64,000 nt of DNA from Cryobacterium psychrotolerans (GTDB lineage Bacteria > Actinomycetota > Actinomycetes > Actinomycetales > Microbacteriaceae), in assembly GCF_900101115.1 (NCBI RefSeq), contig NZ_FNFU01000004.1, positions 124,001 to 188,000 on the forward strand, read 5' to 3'. The notes beneath the pieces are model-generated. The model was given only the letters and a program-made list of their open reading frames with translations, was not told where the DNA came from and searched no databases. Of the stretch, positions 27,933 through 35,838 are shown piece after piece (position 1 is the stretch's first letter; each line of letters begins with the position of its first letter). The position numbers and the translations under genes were made by a program.

Positions 27933-27951
27933 AGTGCCGTCGGCTAACGGA

Positions 27952-28437
27952 TTAACGCTTCGAGAACTGCGGAGCCTTACGGGCCTTCTTGAGTCCGGCC
28001 TTCTTGCGCTCCTTGACGCGAGCGTCACGGTTGAGGAAGCCGGCCTTCTTGAGGATGGCGCGGTTGTTCTCTTCGTCGATCTGGTTGAGCGAGCGCGCGA
28101 TGCCGAGGCGAAGTGCGCCGGCCTGGCCGGAGGGGCCGCCGCCGGTGATGCGGGCGATGACGTCGTAGCTGCCCAGGAGATCGAGGACCTTGAACGGGTC
28201 GTTGATCAGCTGCTGGTGCAGCTTGTTCGGGAAGTAGTCGTTCAGCTCGCGGCCGTTCACCGTGATGGTGCCGGCTCCGGGAACGATGCGCACGCGGGCG
28301 ATGGCCTGCTTGCGCCGGCCAACGGCTGCGCCGGGGACGGTGAGGATGGCGCGGGGCGCCTTGGTAGCAACTTCAGCGGGAGACTCGGTCGAGTAACTCT
28401 CCGGAGCCGCGTCAATCTGGTCTGCGATTTTCGCCAC
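27952..28437 (-). CDS. rpsI: Ribosomal protein S9 (uS9)
   Basis: A 161-residue small-subunit protein. The S9 core ([21 protein letters not shown] through [17 protein letters not shown]) is complete, including the C-terminal KR tail that reaches the P-site tRNA. An extra N-terminal 35 residues, Ala/Glu-rich, precede the core. GTG start. Co-transcribed with rplM. Confidence 0.97.
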   Translation of the reverse strand: MAKIADQIDAAPESYSTESPAEVATKAPRAILTVPGAAVGRRKQAIARVRIVPGAGTITVNGRELNDYFPNKLHQQLINDPFKVLDLLGSYDVIARITGGGPSGQAGALRLGIARSLNQIDEENNRAILKKAGFLNRDARVKERKKAGLKKARKAPQFSKR

Positions 28438-28485
28438 GATGGTGTGAATCCTTTTTCTTAGAGTCGAGAAGTCTGGAGGCCGGCG

Positions 28486-28932
28486 CTACTGCGCGACCTG
28501 GCCGAGGGTGTACGGCTTGGGCTGCTGCGCAGCGTGCGGGTGCTCCGGGCCTGCGTAGACCTTGAGCTTGGCCAGCTGGGCGCGGCCGAGCGAGTTCTTC
28601 GGCAGCATGCCGCGAATCGCCTTCTCAACTGCACGCGTGGGGTGCTTCTCGAGCATCTCGGAGTAGTTGGTTGCCGTCAGGCCGCCCGGGTAACCGGAGT
28701 GGCGGTAGGCGATCTTCAGTTCGAGCTTCTTGCCGGTGAGGGCAATCTTCTCGGCGTTGACGATGATGACGAAATCTCCCATGTCCATGTGGGGAGAGAA
28801 CGTGGCCTTGTGCTTGCCGCGGAGGAGAACGGCGGCGTGGCTGGCAAGACGACCGAGAACGATGTCTGTGGCGTCGATGACGACCCAGTCGTGCTGGACT
28901 TCGCTTGCCTTGGGTGTGTAAGTGCGCGTCAC
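28486..28932 (-). CDS. rplM: Ribosomal protein L13 (uL13)
   Basis: A 148-residue large-subunit protein: [38 protein letters not shown] and [21 protein letters not shown] are L13 signatures. The GTG start at 28932 gives [11 protein letters not shown]; a longer frame to 29058 is not family-like. First gene of rplM-rpsI-glmM. Confidence 0.97.
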   Translation of the reverse strand: MTRTYTPKASEVQHDWVVIDATDIVLGRLASHAAVLLRGKHKATFSPHMDMGDFVIIVNAEKIALTGKKLELKIAYRHSGYPGGLTATNYSEMLEKHPTRAVEKAIRGMLPKNSLGRAQLAKLKVYAGPEHPHAAQQPKPYTLGQVAQ

Positions 28933-28986
28933 TAGTGTGCTGCTTTCTTTTTTCGAACGGAGGTGTTCGTGAATCCCGCTCCGGGT

Positions 28987-29006
28987 GTGTTCTAGAAGAA
29001 GAACAC
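28987..29006 (-). promoter_or_regulatory. Hairpin in the rplM leader
   Basis: GTGTTCT-N6-AGAACAC, a 7-bp perfect stem within the roughly 125-base leader between the proposed promoter and the rplM start. It could serve L13 feedback control (inference). Confidence 0.4.
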
Positions 29007-29064
29007 GATCGATGGAGGGCTCACGTTCGTGTGCCTGGCTGCAACGCACAGACACCAAGGGTCA

Positions 29065-29093
29065 ATAGTAGTCGGCCGGCGCCGGACTCGCAA
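29065..29093 (-). promoter_or_regulatory. Promoter of rplM-rpsI-glmM
   Basis: On the minus strand TTGCGA (29093-29088), a 17-base spacer and TACTAT (29070-29065). It lies in the gap downstream of truA. Confidence 0.55.
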
Positions 29094-29109
29094 TTCGGGC
29101 GGCGCGCGC

Positions 29110-30045
29110 TCAGGCGGGGAAGGCGTCCGGGTGTACCCGTCGGGCCCTGGTTTCGACCGCGCGCATGGCCAGTTCGGCGTCGTCAGGGTATCCGACCTGG
29201 ATGAGCGACAGCCCGTGCGGCGCCATCACATTGAAGTCCCCGCTCGGGCGCTCCCGTTCGAACCGCAGGTCGATGAGGCGCGCCGGGTCGAGCTTCCCCT
29301 CCCCCACCGCGACGCACGCGCCGACGAGCGAGCGCACCATGCTGTGGCAGAACGCGTCGGCCTTGACCACGGCGACGAGCACCCCGTCGGGGTCGCGGCG
29401 CCAGCTGAACTCCTGCAGGGTACGGATCGTCGTGGCCCCGGGGCGGCGCTTGCAGTAAGCGGCGAAGTCGTGCAGGCCGACGAGGCTCGCGGCCGCGGCA
29501 TCCATCGCCCCGGCGTCGAGCTCGTGCGGATACCACGTGGTGCGCAGGCGCTGCAGCGGGTCGTGCAGGGCCCCGCGGTCGGCGATGCGGTACTCGTAAC
29601 GGCGCCAGAGGGCCGAGTAGCGGGCGTCGAATCCGGCGGCCGCCCGGCGCGCGCGGACGACGACGATGTCGGGCCGATTGACCAGGATGCCCCGCAGCCG
29701 GTGGTGCAGCTCGGCTCCCAGTTCGAGCGTGGCGGGGCGCACCCCGATGCCCTGGCGCGGGCGCACCAGGCCGTCGGCCTGCTCCGCGGTGAGATCGACG
29801 TGGGCGACCTGCCCGAAGGCGTGCACCCCGGCATCCGTGCGCCCGGCGACCGCCACCGTCGGCCCGGGCGGGTAGCGTTTGAGGATCGCCGCGAGCCCGG
29901 ACTGGATCTCGCCCTGCACCGTGCGGAAGCCCGGCTGGATGGCCCAGCCGGCGAAGTTGGTGCCGTCGTAGGCGATCTCGAGCCGGATCCGGATGCTGTC
30001 CGTGGTCTCCGGGCGCCGGGAGACGTCATCCGGGGCTCGATTCAC
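29110..30045 (-). CDS. truA: tRNA pseudouridine(38-40) synthase TruA
   Basis: A 311-residue enzyme. RIRLEIAYDGTNFAGWAIQPGFRTVQ opens the fold and AGRTDAGVHA holds the catalytic Asp (about D71). FCHSMVRSLVGACVAVGEGKL is the conserved C-terminal motif. The GTG start at 30045 lies six bases after a TAGGCT -10 box, with no Shine-Dalgarno, so it is likely leaderless. Confidence 0.95.
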   Translation of the reverse strand: MNRAPDDVSRRPETTDSIRIRLEIAYDGTNFAGWAIQPGFRTVQGEIQSGLAAILKRYPPGPTVAVAGRTDAGVHAFGQVAHVDLTAEQADGLVRPRQGIGVRPATLELGAELHHRLRGILVNRPDIVVVRARRAAAGFDARYSALWRRYEYRIADRGALHDPLQRLRTTWYPHELDAGAMDAAAASLVGLHDFAAYCKRRPGATTIRTLQEFSWRRDPDGVLVAVVKADAFCHSMVRSLVGACVAVGEGKLDPARLIDLRFERERPSGDFNVMAPHGLSLIQVGYPDDAELAMRAVETRARRVHPDAFPA

Positions 30046-30051
30046 AGTCCC

Positions 30052-30057
30052 AGCCTA
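30052..30057 (-). promoter_or_regulatory. -10 box of a probable leaderless truA promoter
   Basis: TAGGCT, GGGACT, then GTG 30045 on the minus strand. Confidence 0.45.
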
Positions 30058-30074
30058 AGCCGCCGCGCGGCCCG

Positions 30075-31118
30075 CTAGAACTCGTGCGTGAACGCGAACT
30101 CCCGGTTGGTCGGCGTGAACCCCATGCCGGTGTACAGGCCGAGGGCGCCCGTCGCGCTGGCAGAGTCGACGTCGAGGGTCGCCCGCTCGTGGCCGGCCGC
30201 GCGGGAGGCCGCCAGCTGCACGGACAGGAGCGCCTGGGCGATGTGCCGGCCGCGCCAGTTCCGCCGCACCCCGACCAGGCTGATGTACGAGCCCGGGAAC
30301 CCCTGGCGCTCCCAGTCGTCTTCGTTCACCGTGGTGAGGATGAAGCCCACGATCTCCTCGGTGCCTCCCGGGCCGGGGCCCAGGGCGACGAAGGACAGGT
30401 CGCCGCGGAACACCTCTGCCCCCACGAATGCGTCCCAGCCCTCGGCGCTGATCGGCTGGCTGGACCAGTGGTCCATGAACACCTCGTCGCGGGCGGCATG
30501 GACGGCCGCCGAAAGCTCCGGCGTGTAGGGCGCGATCCGGATGCCGTCGGCGAGCGCGATCTCCCGGATCGGGTCGGCGAGCACCCGTTCGAGGGCGAGG
30601 AAGTGCCGCGCGAGGGTCAGGCCGCCGCGCTCGTACAGCCGGGCGTTCTGCGGTGCGCGCTCGTCGCTGAACGCGATGACCCACCCGGGCAGCGTCTTCG
30701 GCGACGACGCGAGCTGCTGCTTCGCCCGGCCGAGCTGCCAGGCGAGGAGTTCGCGGCCGATCCCCCGGCCGCGCAGTTCGGGGTGCACCCCGCCGTGCAA
30801 CACCGAGCGCACGAGCGTCTGCTGCCCCGGCGGGAACATCACCATCCCGTTGGCGACGATGCGGCCCTCGGCATCCAGGCCGACGAGGGAATCCAGCGCC
30901 GGGTTGAAGTGCGAAAAGCCGAAGTCTTCGGCGATCTCGTCCCGCGTGGCCAGGTAGTTGGGATGGTCGACCCGGTCCATGGCCCGGTCGAGCTGCCAGA
31001 TGCCGTCGATGTCGGCGACCGTTGCCGGGCGCCAGGCGGCGACATCCGGATGCGAGGGAAGCGGCAGCGACTCCGGGGCGCTGACGCGGTCGCGGAGCGG
31101 ACGCACAGTGTCAACCAT
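30075..31118 (-). CDS. Tandem-GNAT acetyltransferase, copy A
   Basis: A 347-residue protein with two GNAT-like halves. The N-terminal half includes VHPELRGRGIGRELLAWQLG (acetyl-CoA P-loop RGRGIG). The C-terminal half includes ISLVGVRRNWRGRHIAQALL and SASATGALGLYTGMGF. Double-GNAT layout recalls MshD and similar enzymes, but the sequence does not identify a substrate. It has the same length and order of motifs as the next gene, a clear tandem duplicate. TAGGGT lies six bases before ATG (leaderless). Confidence 0.85.
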   Translation of the reverse strand: MVDTVRPLRDRVSAPESLPLPSHPDVAAWRPATVADIDGIWQLDRAMDRVDHPNYLATRDEIAEDFGFSHFNPALDSLVGLDAEGRIVANGMVMFPPGQQTLVRSVLHGGVHPELRGRGIGRELLAWQLGRAKQQLASSPKTLPGWVIAFSDERAPQNARLYERGGLTLARHFLALERVLADPIREIALADGIRIAPYTPELSAAVHAARDEVFMDHWSSQPISAEGWDAFVGAEVFRGDLSFVALGPGPGGTEEIVGFILTTVNEDDWERQGFPGSYISLVGVRRNWRGRHIAQALLSVQLAASRAAGHERATLDVDSASATGALGLYTGMGFTPTNREFAFTHEF

Positions 31119-31124
31119 GTGCCA

Positions 31125-31130
31125 ACCCTA
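31125..31130 (-). promoter_or_regulatory. -10 box of a probable leaderless promoter, GNAT copy A
   Basis: TAGGGT, TGGCAC, then ATG 31118 on the minus strand; no Shine-Dalgarno. Confidence 0.42.
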
Positions 31131-31143
31131 TTCCCGGGCCCGG

Positions 31144-32187
31144 TCAGAACTCGAGCGTGAACGCGAGCTTCCGGTGAACCGGCTGGAACCCCATGCCGGT
31201 GTACAGGCCGAGGGCGCCGGTGAGGCTGGCCGAGTCGACGGCGAGCGTCACGCGCTCGTGCCCCAGGGCGCGCCCCGCCTGCAGCTGGGCGGCGAGGAGA
31301 GCCTGCGCGATGTGCTTGCCGCGCCATCCGCTGACCACGCCGACCAGGTCGATGTAGCTGCCGGTGAAACCCTGGGTCTTCCAGACGTCTTCGTTCGCGG
31401 TGGTGAGCACGAAGCCCACGACCTGTTCCTGGCCGCTTGGGTCGGTGCCGAAGGCGACAAAGGAGAGGTCGGGCCGGAACCAACGCGACCCCACGAAGGC
31501 GGCCCAGTTCTCGTCGCTCATCGGCTGGCTGGCCCAGTGGTCCATGAACGCGTCGTCGCGCGCTGCGTGCACCGCGGCCGAGACCGCGGGCGTGTACGCG
31601 GCGATGCGGCTGCCGTCGGCCGGCCGGGCCGCGCGGATCGGCTCGGCGAGCACCCGTTCGAGCGAGAGGAAGTAGCGGGCGAGGTTCAGCCCGGCGCGTT
31701 CGAACAGCCGCGCGTTCTGCGGGGCGCGCTCGTCGGCGTAGAGCAGGATCCAGCCCGGCAGGCGTTTGGCGGAGGAGGCCAGCTGCTGCTTCGCGCGGTC
31801 CAGCTGCCAGGCGAGCAACTGCCGCCCGATGCCGCGGCCGCGCAGCTCGGGGTGCACGCCGCCGATCGCGATCGATCGCACCAGGGTCTCCTGCCGGGGC
31901 GGGAGCAGCACCACGCCGTTGGCGACGATGCGCCCGTCCGCGTCGAGGCCGACCAGCGAGTCCAGCTCCGGGTGGAAGTGGGAGTAGCCGAAGTCGGCGG
32001 CGATTGCGCCGCGCGTGGTGAGGTAGTTCGGGTGGTCGAGCCGACCCATCGCCTGGCGGAGCCGCCAGATTCCGTCGATGTCGGCGTCGGTCGCCGGCCG
32101 CCACTCGGCGACATCCGGATGCTCCGGCAGCGCCGGTTCGGTCGGCGCGGTGACGCGCTCGCTCAGCGGACGCAGTTCTTCAGCCAT
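31144..32187 (-). CDS. Tandem-GNAT acetyltransferase, copy B
   Basis: A 347-residue paralogue of the neighbouring gene, aligned end to end: VHPELRGRGIGRQLLAWQL in the first half, YIDLVGVVSGWRGKHIAQALL and GALGLYTGMGFQPVHRKLAFTLEF in the second. Differences are scattered, so the duplication is not recent. TAGGCT lies six bases before ATG 32187. Substrate unknown. Confidence 0.85.
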   Translation of the reverse strand: MAEELRPLSERVTAPTEPALPEHPDVAEWRPATDADIDGIWRLRQAMGRLDHPNYLTTRGAIAADFGYSHFHPELDSLVGLDADGRIVANGVVLLPPRQETLVRSIAIGGVHPELRGRGIGRQLLAWQLDRAKQQLASSAKRLPGWILLYADERAPQNARLFERAGLNLARYFLSLERVLAEPIRAARPADGSRIAAYTPAVSAAVHAARDDAFMDHWASQPMSDENWAAFVGSRWFRPDLSFVAFGTDPSGQEQVVGFVLTTANEDVWKTQGFTGSYIDLVGVVSGWRGKHIAQALLAAQLQAGRALGHERVTLAVDSASLTGALGLYTGMGFQPVHRKLAFTLEF

Positions 32188-32193
32188 CCGTCC

Positions 32194-32199
32194 AGCCTA
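32194..32199 (-). promoter_or_regulatory. -10 box of a probable leaderless promoter, GNAT copy B
   Basis: TAGGCT, GGACGG, then ATG 32187 on the minus strand. Confidence 0.42.
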
Positions 32200-32204
32200 G
32201 CGAC

Positions 32205-32340
32205 GCCCTCGCCCGCGCTCCCTCTCCCCCTTCGCCACCTCCCCCGCGCGCCGCCTCCCCCTTCGCCCTCTCCCGCGCGCCACCTCCCCCGCGATCCTCC
32301 CCCTTCGCCACCTCCCCCCGCGCCACTTCCCCAGCCCCCG
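32205..32340. repeat. Strand-biased pyrimidine tract with degenerate repeats
   Basis: Repeated CTCCCCCTTCGCCACCTCCC-like units on the plus strand, purine-rich with long G-runs on the other. No coding signal. Confidence 0.6.
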
Positions 32341-32360
32341 CGCGCGCAGGGCCATTCCAC

Positions 32361-32421
32361 GCTGAGTTGCGGAGAAAGTACCTTCAATTTCGAAACGAAG
32401 GTACTTTCTCCGCAACTCAGC
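32361..32421. repeat. 25-bp perfect inverted repeat
   Basis: The arms at 32361-32385 (GCTGAGTTGCGGAGAAAGTA and five more bases) and 32397-32421 are exact complements with an 11-base loop, downstream of the rplQ terminator. The sequence is unrelated to the GCGAAACCGCA family. Confidence 0.8.
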
Positions 32422-32452
32422 CAACGCGCGCGACAGCGGGAGGGCACACGAA

Positions 32453-32478
32453 AGGGGCCCGACCGAAGTCGGGCCCCT
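32453..32478 (-). terminator. Terminator of the infA-rplQ operon
   Basis: AGGGGCCCGAC-loop-GTCGGGCCCCT; the minus-strand RNA has a UUCG loop and ends in UUUC. Confidence 0.8.
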
Positions 32479-32490
32479 CTCGAGATGGAA

Positions 32491-32532
32491 CTGGTGAAGC
32501 TGGTGAAGCTGGTGAAACTGGTGAAGCTGGTG
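32491..32532. repeat. 9-base tandem repeat CTGGTGAAG, about 4.7 units
   Basis: Four full units and a partial fifth unit abut the rplQ stop codon. One unit has a G to A change. It is a candidate variable-number repeat. Confidence 0.75.
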
Positions 32533-33066
32533 TTACTTGGCTTCTTCGGCGTCTACCGCGGCGTCTGCCTCGGCCGGAGCCTCGGTGGATTCGTCCGTGG
32601 ACTCCTCGGCGACCGGAGCCTCGGTGGGCTCCTCGGCAGCGGGCTCTTCGACAACCGGCGTGGCAGCCTTGGCGGAAGACGTCTTGGACTTCTTCACCTT
32701 CGGCGTGACGGGCTCGAGAACGAGTTCCATCTGAACCATCGAGGCGTTGTCGCCCTTGCGGAAGCCGAGCTTCGTGATGCGGGTGTAGCCACCCTCACGA
32801 AGAGCAACCTGCGGCGCGATCTCGGTGAAGAGCTCGTGCACGACGGTCTTGTCGCCGATGGTGGCGAGCACGCGACGACGAGCGTGCAGGTCGCCCTTCT
32901 TGGCGAACGTGATCAGTCGCTCGGCAACCGGACGCAGGCGCTTGGCACGGGTCTCGGTCGTCTTGATCGACTTGTGGGTGAACAGGGACGCGGCCAGGTT
33001 GGCGAGCATGAGGCGCTCGTGGGCCGGTCCGCCGCCGAGGCGGGCTCCCTTAGTGGGCGTAGGCAT
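32533..33066 (-). CDS. rplQ: Ribosomal protein L17 (bL17) with acidic tail
   Basis: A 177-residue protein. The core ([22 protein letters not shown] to about residue 115) is normal L17. The remaining 60 residues are an acidic Glu/Ala/Pro/Thr tail ([20 protein letters not shown] and more), longer than in most bacteria. Last gene of the infA-rplQ unit. Confidence 0.96.
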   Translation of the reverse strand: MPTPTKGARLGGGPAHERLMLANLAASLFTHKSIKTTETRAKRLRPVAERLITFAKKGDLHARRRVLATIGDKTVVHELFTEIAPQVALREGGYTRITKLGFRKGDNASMVQMELVLEPVTPKVKKSKTSSAKAATPVVEEPAAEEPTEAPVAEESTDESTEAPAEADAAVDAEEAK

Positions 33067-33113
33067 TGGTAATCTCCAGTATCAAAAGTCGAAAGTCAGT
33101 CTTAACGACTGCT

Positions 33114-34103
33114 TTAGATGGTTTCTTCGTCGTAACCGCTGTAGAAGTGAGCGCCGTCGAATCCGGGCACCGAGTCCTTGAGCGACAGGCCGAGCTCTAC
33201 GAGCTTGTCCTTGACCTCATCCACCGACTTCTGACCGAAGTTGCGGATGTTCATCAGCTGGGTCTCCGAGAGGGCGACCAGTTCGCTGACGTTGTTGATG
33301 CCCTCGCGCTTGAGGCAGTTGTACGAGCGAACCGACAGATCGAGGTCTTCGATCGGGATCGACAGCTCGTTCGAGAGCACGGCGTCAACCGGCGCGGGGC
33401 CGATTTCGATGCCCTCGGCAGCGGTGTTGAGCTCGCGGGCCAGGCCGAACAGCTCGGTCAGGGTGCGACCGGCGGATGCGATGGCGTCGCGGGGGGTGAT
33501 CGCCGGCTTGGTCTCCACGTCAACGACGAGGCGGTCGAAGTCGGTGCGCTCACCGGCACGGGTGGCCTCAACGCGGTAGGTCACCTTGAGCACGGGCGAG
33601 TAGATGGAGTCGACCGGGATCTGGCCGGCTTCCGAGTACTCGTTCCGGTTCTGGGTGGACGACACGTAGCCGCGGCCACGCTCGATGGTCAGTTCGAGTT
33701 CGAACTTGGCCTTGTCGTTGAGGGTCGCGATGACGAGCTCGGGGTTGAGAACCTCGACGCCGGCCGGAGCCGAGATGTCGGCGGCGGTGACCTGGCCGGC
33801 ACCCTGCTTGCGCAGGTACGCGGTGATCGGCTCGTCGTGCTCGCTGGAGATGACGAGGCCCTTGATGTTCAGGATGATCTCCGTGACATCTTCCTTGACA
33901 CCGGGAACGGTGCTGAACTCGTGCAGCACACCGTCGATGCGGATGCTGGTGACAGCCGCGCCGGGAATCGAGGAAAGAAGGGTGCGGCGCATCGAGTTGC
34001 CGAGGGTGTAACCGAAACCGGGCTCAAGCGGCTCGATCGTGAACTTGGAGCGGAACTCCGAGACGTTCTCTTCGGTGAGCGTGGGACGCTGTGCGATAAG
34101 CAC
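33114..34103 (-). CDS. rpoA: RNA polymerase alpha subunit
   Basis: A 329-residue subunit. The N-terminal dimerisation domain includes [22 protein letters not shown]. The C-terminal domain (about 245-310) contains [20 protein letters not shown], which binds UP elements and activators. It follows rpsK after a 125-base gap holding a strong hairpin; rpsD, often placed here, is missing. Confidence 0.98.
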   Translation of the reverse strand: MLIAQRPTLTEENVSEFRSKFTIEPLEPGFGYTLGNSMRRTLLSSIPGAAVTSIRIDGVLHEFSTVPGVKEDVTEIILNIKGLVISSEHDEPITAYLRKQGAGQVTAADISAPAGVEVLNPELVIATLNDKAKFELELTIERGRGYVSSTQNRNEYSEAGQIPVDSIYSPVLKVTYRVEATRAGERTDFDRLVVDVETKPAITPRDAIASAGRTLTELFGLARELNTAAEGIEIGPAPVDAVLSNELSIPIEDLDLSVRSYNCLKREGINNVSELVALSETQLMNIRNFGQKSVDEVKDKLVELGLSLKDSVPGFDGAHFYSGYDEETI

Positions 34104-34180
34104 TATTGATTCCTTTCGGCTAAGTGTCCGCTATATGACACTTGCGATGATGTTTTGAGTTATGAAAGAAAACGAAGAAC

Positions 34181-34220
34181 CGGTGAAGGAGCAGGCCCGC
34201 GAAGGCCTACTCCTTCACCG
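34181..34220 (-). terminator. Strong hairpin between rpsK and rpoA (attenuator or internal terminator)
   Basis: An 11-bp outer stem, CGGTGAAGGAG and its complement, plus an inner AGGCC/GGCCT stem separated by one mismatch. On the minus strand it is followed by a T-rich stretch (GTTCTTCGTTTTC). It could lower expression of rpoA and rplQ relative to rpsK. Confidence 0.6.
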
Positions 34221-34228
34221 CAGGGTGG

Positions 34229-34627
34229 TTAGACGCGGCGACGCTTGGGCGGGCGGCAACCGTTGTGCGCCTGCGGGGTGACGTCGTTGATCGAACCGAC
34301 CTCGAGGCCTGCGGCCTGAAGCGAGCGGATCGCGGTCTCGCGGCCGGAGCCCGGTCCCTTGACGAAGACGTCAACCTTCTTCATGCCGTGCTCCTGCGCC
34401 TGGCGGGCTGCCGACTCGGCGGCCAGCTGTGCGGCGAACGGGGTCGACTTGCGCGAGCCCTTGAAGCCAACGGCGCCTGAGGACGCCCAGCTGATGACCG
34501 CACCGGTGGTGTCGGTGATCGAGACGATGGTGTTGTTGAAGGTGGACTTGATGTGGGCCTGGCCCACAGCAATGTTCTTCTTTTCTTTCTTACGCGGCTT
34601 CCGTACGGCCGACTTGGGTGCTGCCAT
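34229..34627 (-). CDS. rpsK: Ribosomal protein S11 (uS11)
   Basis: A 132-residue protein: [34 protein letters not shown] and the end [11 protein letters not shown] are S11 signatures. The N-terminus is Lys/Arg-rich. It lies between rpsM and rpoA. Confidence 0.98.
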   Translation of the reverse strand: MAAPKSAVRKPRKKEKKNIAVGQAHIKSTFNNTIVSITDTTGAVISWASSGAVGFKGSRKSTPFAAQLAAESAARQAQEHGMKKVDVFVKGPGSGRETAIRSLQAAGLEVGSINDVTPQAHNGCRPPKRRRV

Positions 34628-34672
34628 GAATTTCTCCTGAATCCTAAAGGCGTGGGCGCGCTGGGCCGAGGC

Positions 34673-35047
34673 CTAGCGGGCCTTCTTCTTGCCGGCTACG
34701 GTGCGCTTCGGGCCCTTGCGGGTGCGAGCGTTGGTCTTGGTGCGCTGGCCGCGAACGGGCAGGCCCTTGCGGTGGCGAATACCTTCGTAGCTACCGATCT
34801 CGACCTTGCGGCGGATGTCAGCGGCAACCTCGCGGCGGAGGTCACCCTCAACCTTGAAGGTTCCTTCGATGTAGTCACGGAGCAGGACGAGCTGGTCGTC
34901 GCTCAAATCCTTGACTCGGATGTTTCCATCGATTTCGGTGTCGGCGAGGGTCTTGAGGGCCCTCGTGCGTCCAACGCCATAGATGTAAGTCAGTGCAACT
35001 TCCACGCGCTTGTCGCGGGGAATGTCAACGCCGGCTAGACGTGCCAT
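34673..35047 (-). CDS. rpsM: Ribosomal protein S13 (uS13)
   Basis: A 124-residue protein with [26 protein letters not shown] at the start and the basic tail [15 protein letters not shown]. It sits in the subunit head. A 144-base structured leader separates it from rpmJ. Confidence 0.98.
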   Translation of the reverse strand: MARLAGVDIPRDKRVEVALTYIYGVGRTRALKTLADTEIDGNIRVKDLSDDQLVLLRDYIEGTFKVEGDLRREVAADIRRKVEIGSYEGIRHRKGLPVRGQRTKTNARTRKGPKRTVAGKKKAR

Positions 35048-35079
35048 TGTGGCTTCTCCTGTAGATGAGTGGAGGTCTG

Positions 35080-35143
35080 TAGCAGCACCTGTGCATCGGC
35101 CTCCAACCGATGGTGTCGCCCCGAAGGGTTCCCGGTGCTGCTA
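35080..35143 (-). promoter_or_regulatory. Candidate three-way-junction RNA before rpsM
   Basis: The outer stem TAGCAGCACC pairs with GGTGCTGCTA (10 bp). Inside are two hairpins: CCC-UUCG-GGG and CATCGG-N7-CCGATG (minus-strand sense). It lies 33 bases before the rpsM start. It is a candidate site for feedback control by a ribosomal protein. Confidence 0.5.
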
Positions 35144-35191
35144 TGAAACTGTGGTGGTCGAGATCCGGCCGGCTGGGCGCCGGGTCGGACT

Positions 35192-35305
35192 CTAACCCTG
35201 GCGCTGCTTGTGACGCGGGTTTTCGCAAATCACCATGACGTTTCCGTTACGGCGAATTACCTTGCACTTGTCACAGATCTTCTTGACGCTGGGCTTGACC
35301 TTCAT
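35192..35305 (-). CDS. rpmJ: Ribosomal protein L36 (bL36), zinc-ribbon form
   Basis: A 37-residue protein, [20 protein letters not shown] and onward, with zinc ligands Cys11, Cys14, Cys27 and His32. Its ATG is at 35305 and stop TAG at 35192-35194. The zinc-binding (C+) form is intact. It lies between infA and rpsM. Confidence 0.97.
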   Translation of the reverse strand: MKVKPSVKKICDKCKVIRRNGNVMVICENPRHKQRQG

Positions 35306-35371
35306 GGTGATTCCTTGTGTTCGCTGTCTTCGTACCCACGGGATGCCGCGGGCCGTTACTTACAGCAGCCG

Positions 35372-35593
35372 TTACTTGTAGCGGTAAACGATCCGGCCGC
35401 GGGTCAGGTCGTACGGGCTCAACTCAACGATCACGCGGTCCTCGGGGAGGATGCGGATGTAGTGCTGACGCATCTTGCCCGAAATGTGGGCAAGAACACG
35501 GTGGCCGTTGGTCAATTCAACGCGAAACATCGCGTTGGGAAGAGCTTCGACTACTGCGCCCTCGATTTCGATGACACCGTCTTTTTTCGCCAT
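35372..35593 (-). CDS. infA: Translation initiation factor IF-1
   Basis: A 73-residue OB-fold factor, [20 protein letters not shown], ending [15 protein letters not shown] 35593 gives the standard length; a longer in-frame start six codons upstream is unlikely. First gene of infA-rpmJ-rpsM-rpsK-rpoA-rplQ. Confidence 0.98.
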   Translation of the reverse strand: MAKKDGVIEIEGAVVEALPNAMFRVELTNGHRVLAHISGKMRQHYIRILPEDRVIVELSPYDLTRGRIVYRYK

Positions 35594-35687
35594 AGCCTCA
35601 CTGTCGCTCAATGCATTGGTTGCTGGTCATGCGTGGATTGTGATGTAAAGACACGCCGGATTCGACGGTGCAAGACACCAAGGATCA

Positions 35688-35717
35688 ACTCTAAGGTATG
35701 AAGTTGCCTTATAGCAA
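35688..35717 (-). promoter_or_regulatory. Candidate promoter of the infA-rplQ operon
   Basis: On the minus strand TTGCTA (35717-35712), an 18-base spacer and TAGAGT (35693-35688). It lies between a large terminator-like palindrome and infA. Confidence 0.42.
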
Positions 35718-35752
35718 TTCTCTCCTATAATCCCCGGCCTCCCGACCCCTCT

Positions 35753-35827
35753 CCCCCACCGCGAAACCGCACTTGTGCGCGTTAAAACGCGTCCATAACG
35801 CGCACAAGTGCGGTTTCGCGGTGGGGG
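35753..35827 (-). terminator. 32-bp perfect palindrome, copy 3 of the GCGAAACCGCA family
   Basis: The arms at 35753-35784 and 35796-35827 are exact complements with an 11-base loop. The core is GCGAAACCGCACTTGTGCGC: one base differs from copies 1 and 2, and the opposite arm has the matching change. It lies 11 bases after the map stop and upstream of the infA promoter, separating the spc-type operon from the infA-rplQ operon. Confidence 0.75.
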
Positions 35828-35838
35828 GAGGAGGGGAA

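Larger units (their letters stand above)
32188..32532. other. 345-base non-coding region between GNAT copy B and rplQ
   Basis: It contains, in order, the -10 box of copy B, a pyrimidine-rich tract (about 32205-32340), a 25-bp palindrome (32361-32421), the rplQ terminator (32453-32478) and 9-base tandem repeats (32491-32532). No gene is supported. Confidence 0.7.

Noticed and set aside
23641..32187. tRNA or rRNA genes near truA and the ribosomal genes
   Set aside because: No cloverleaf with a T-loop consensus was found on either strand by eye.
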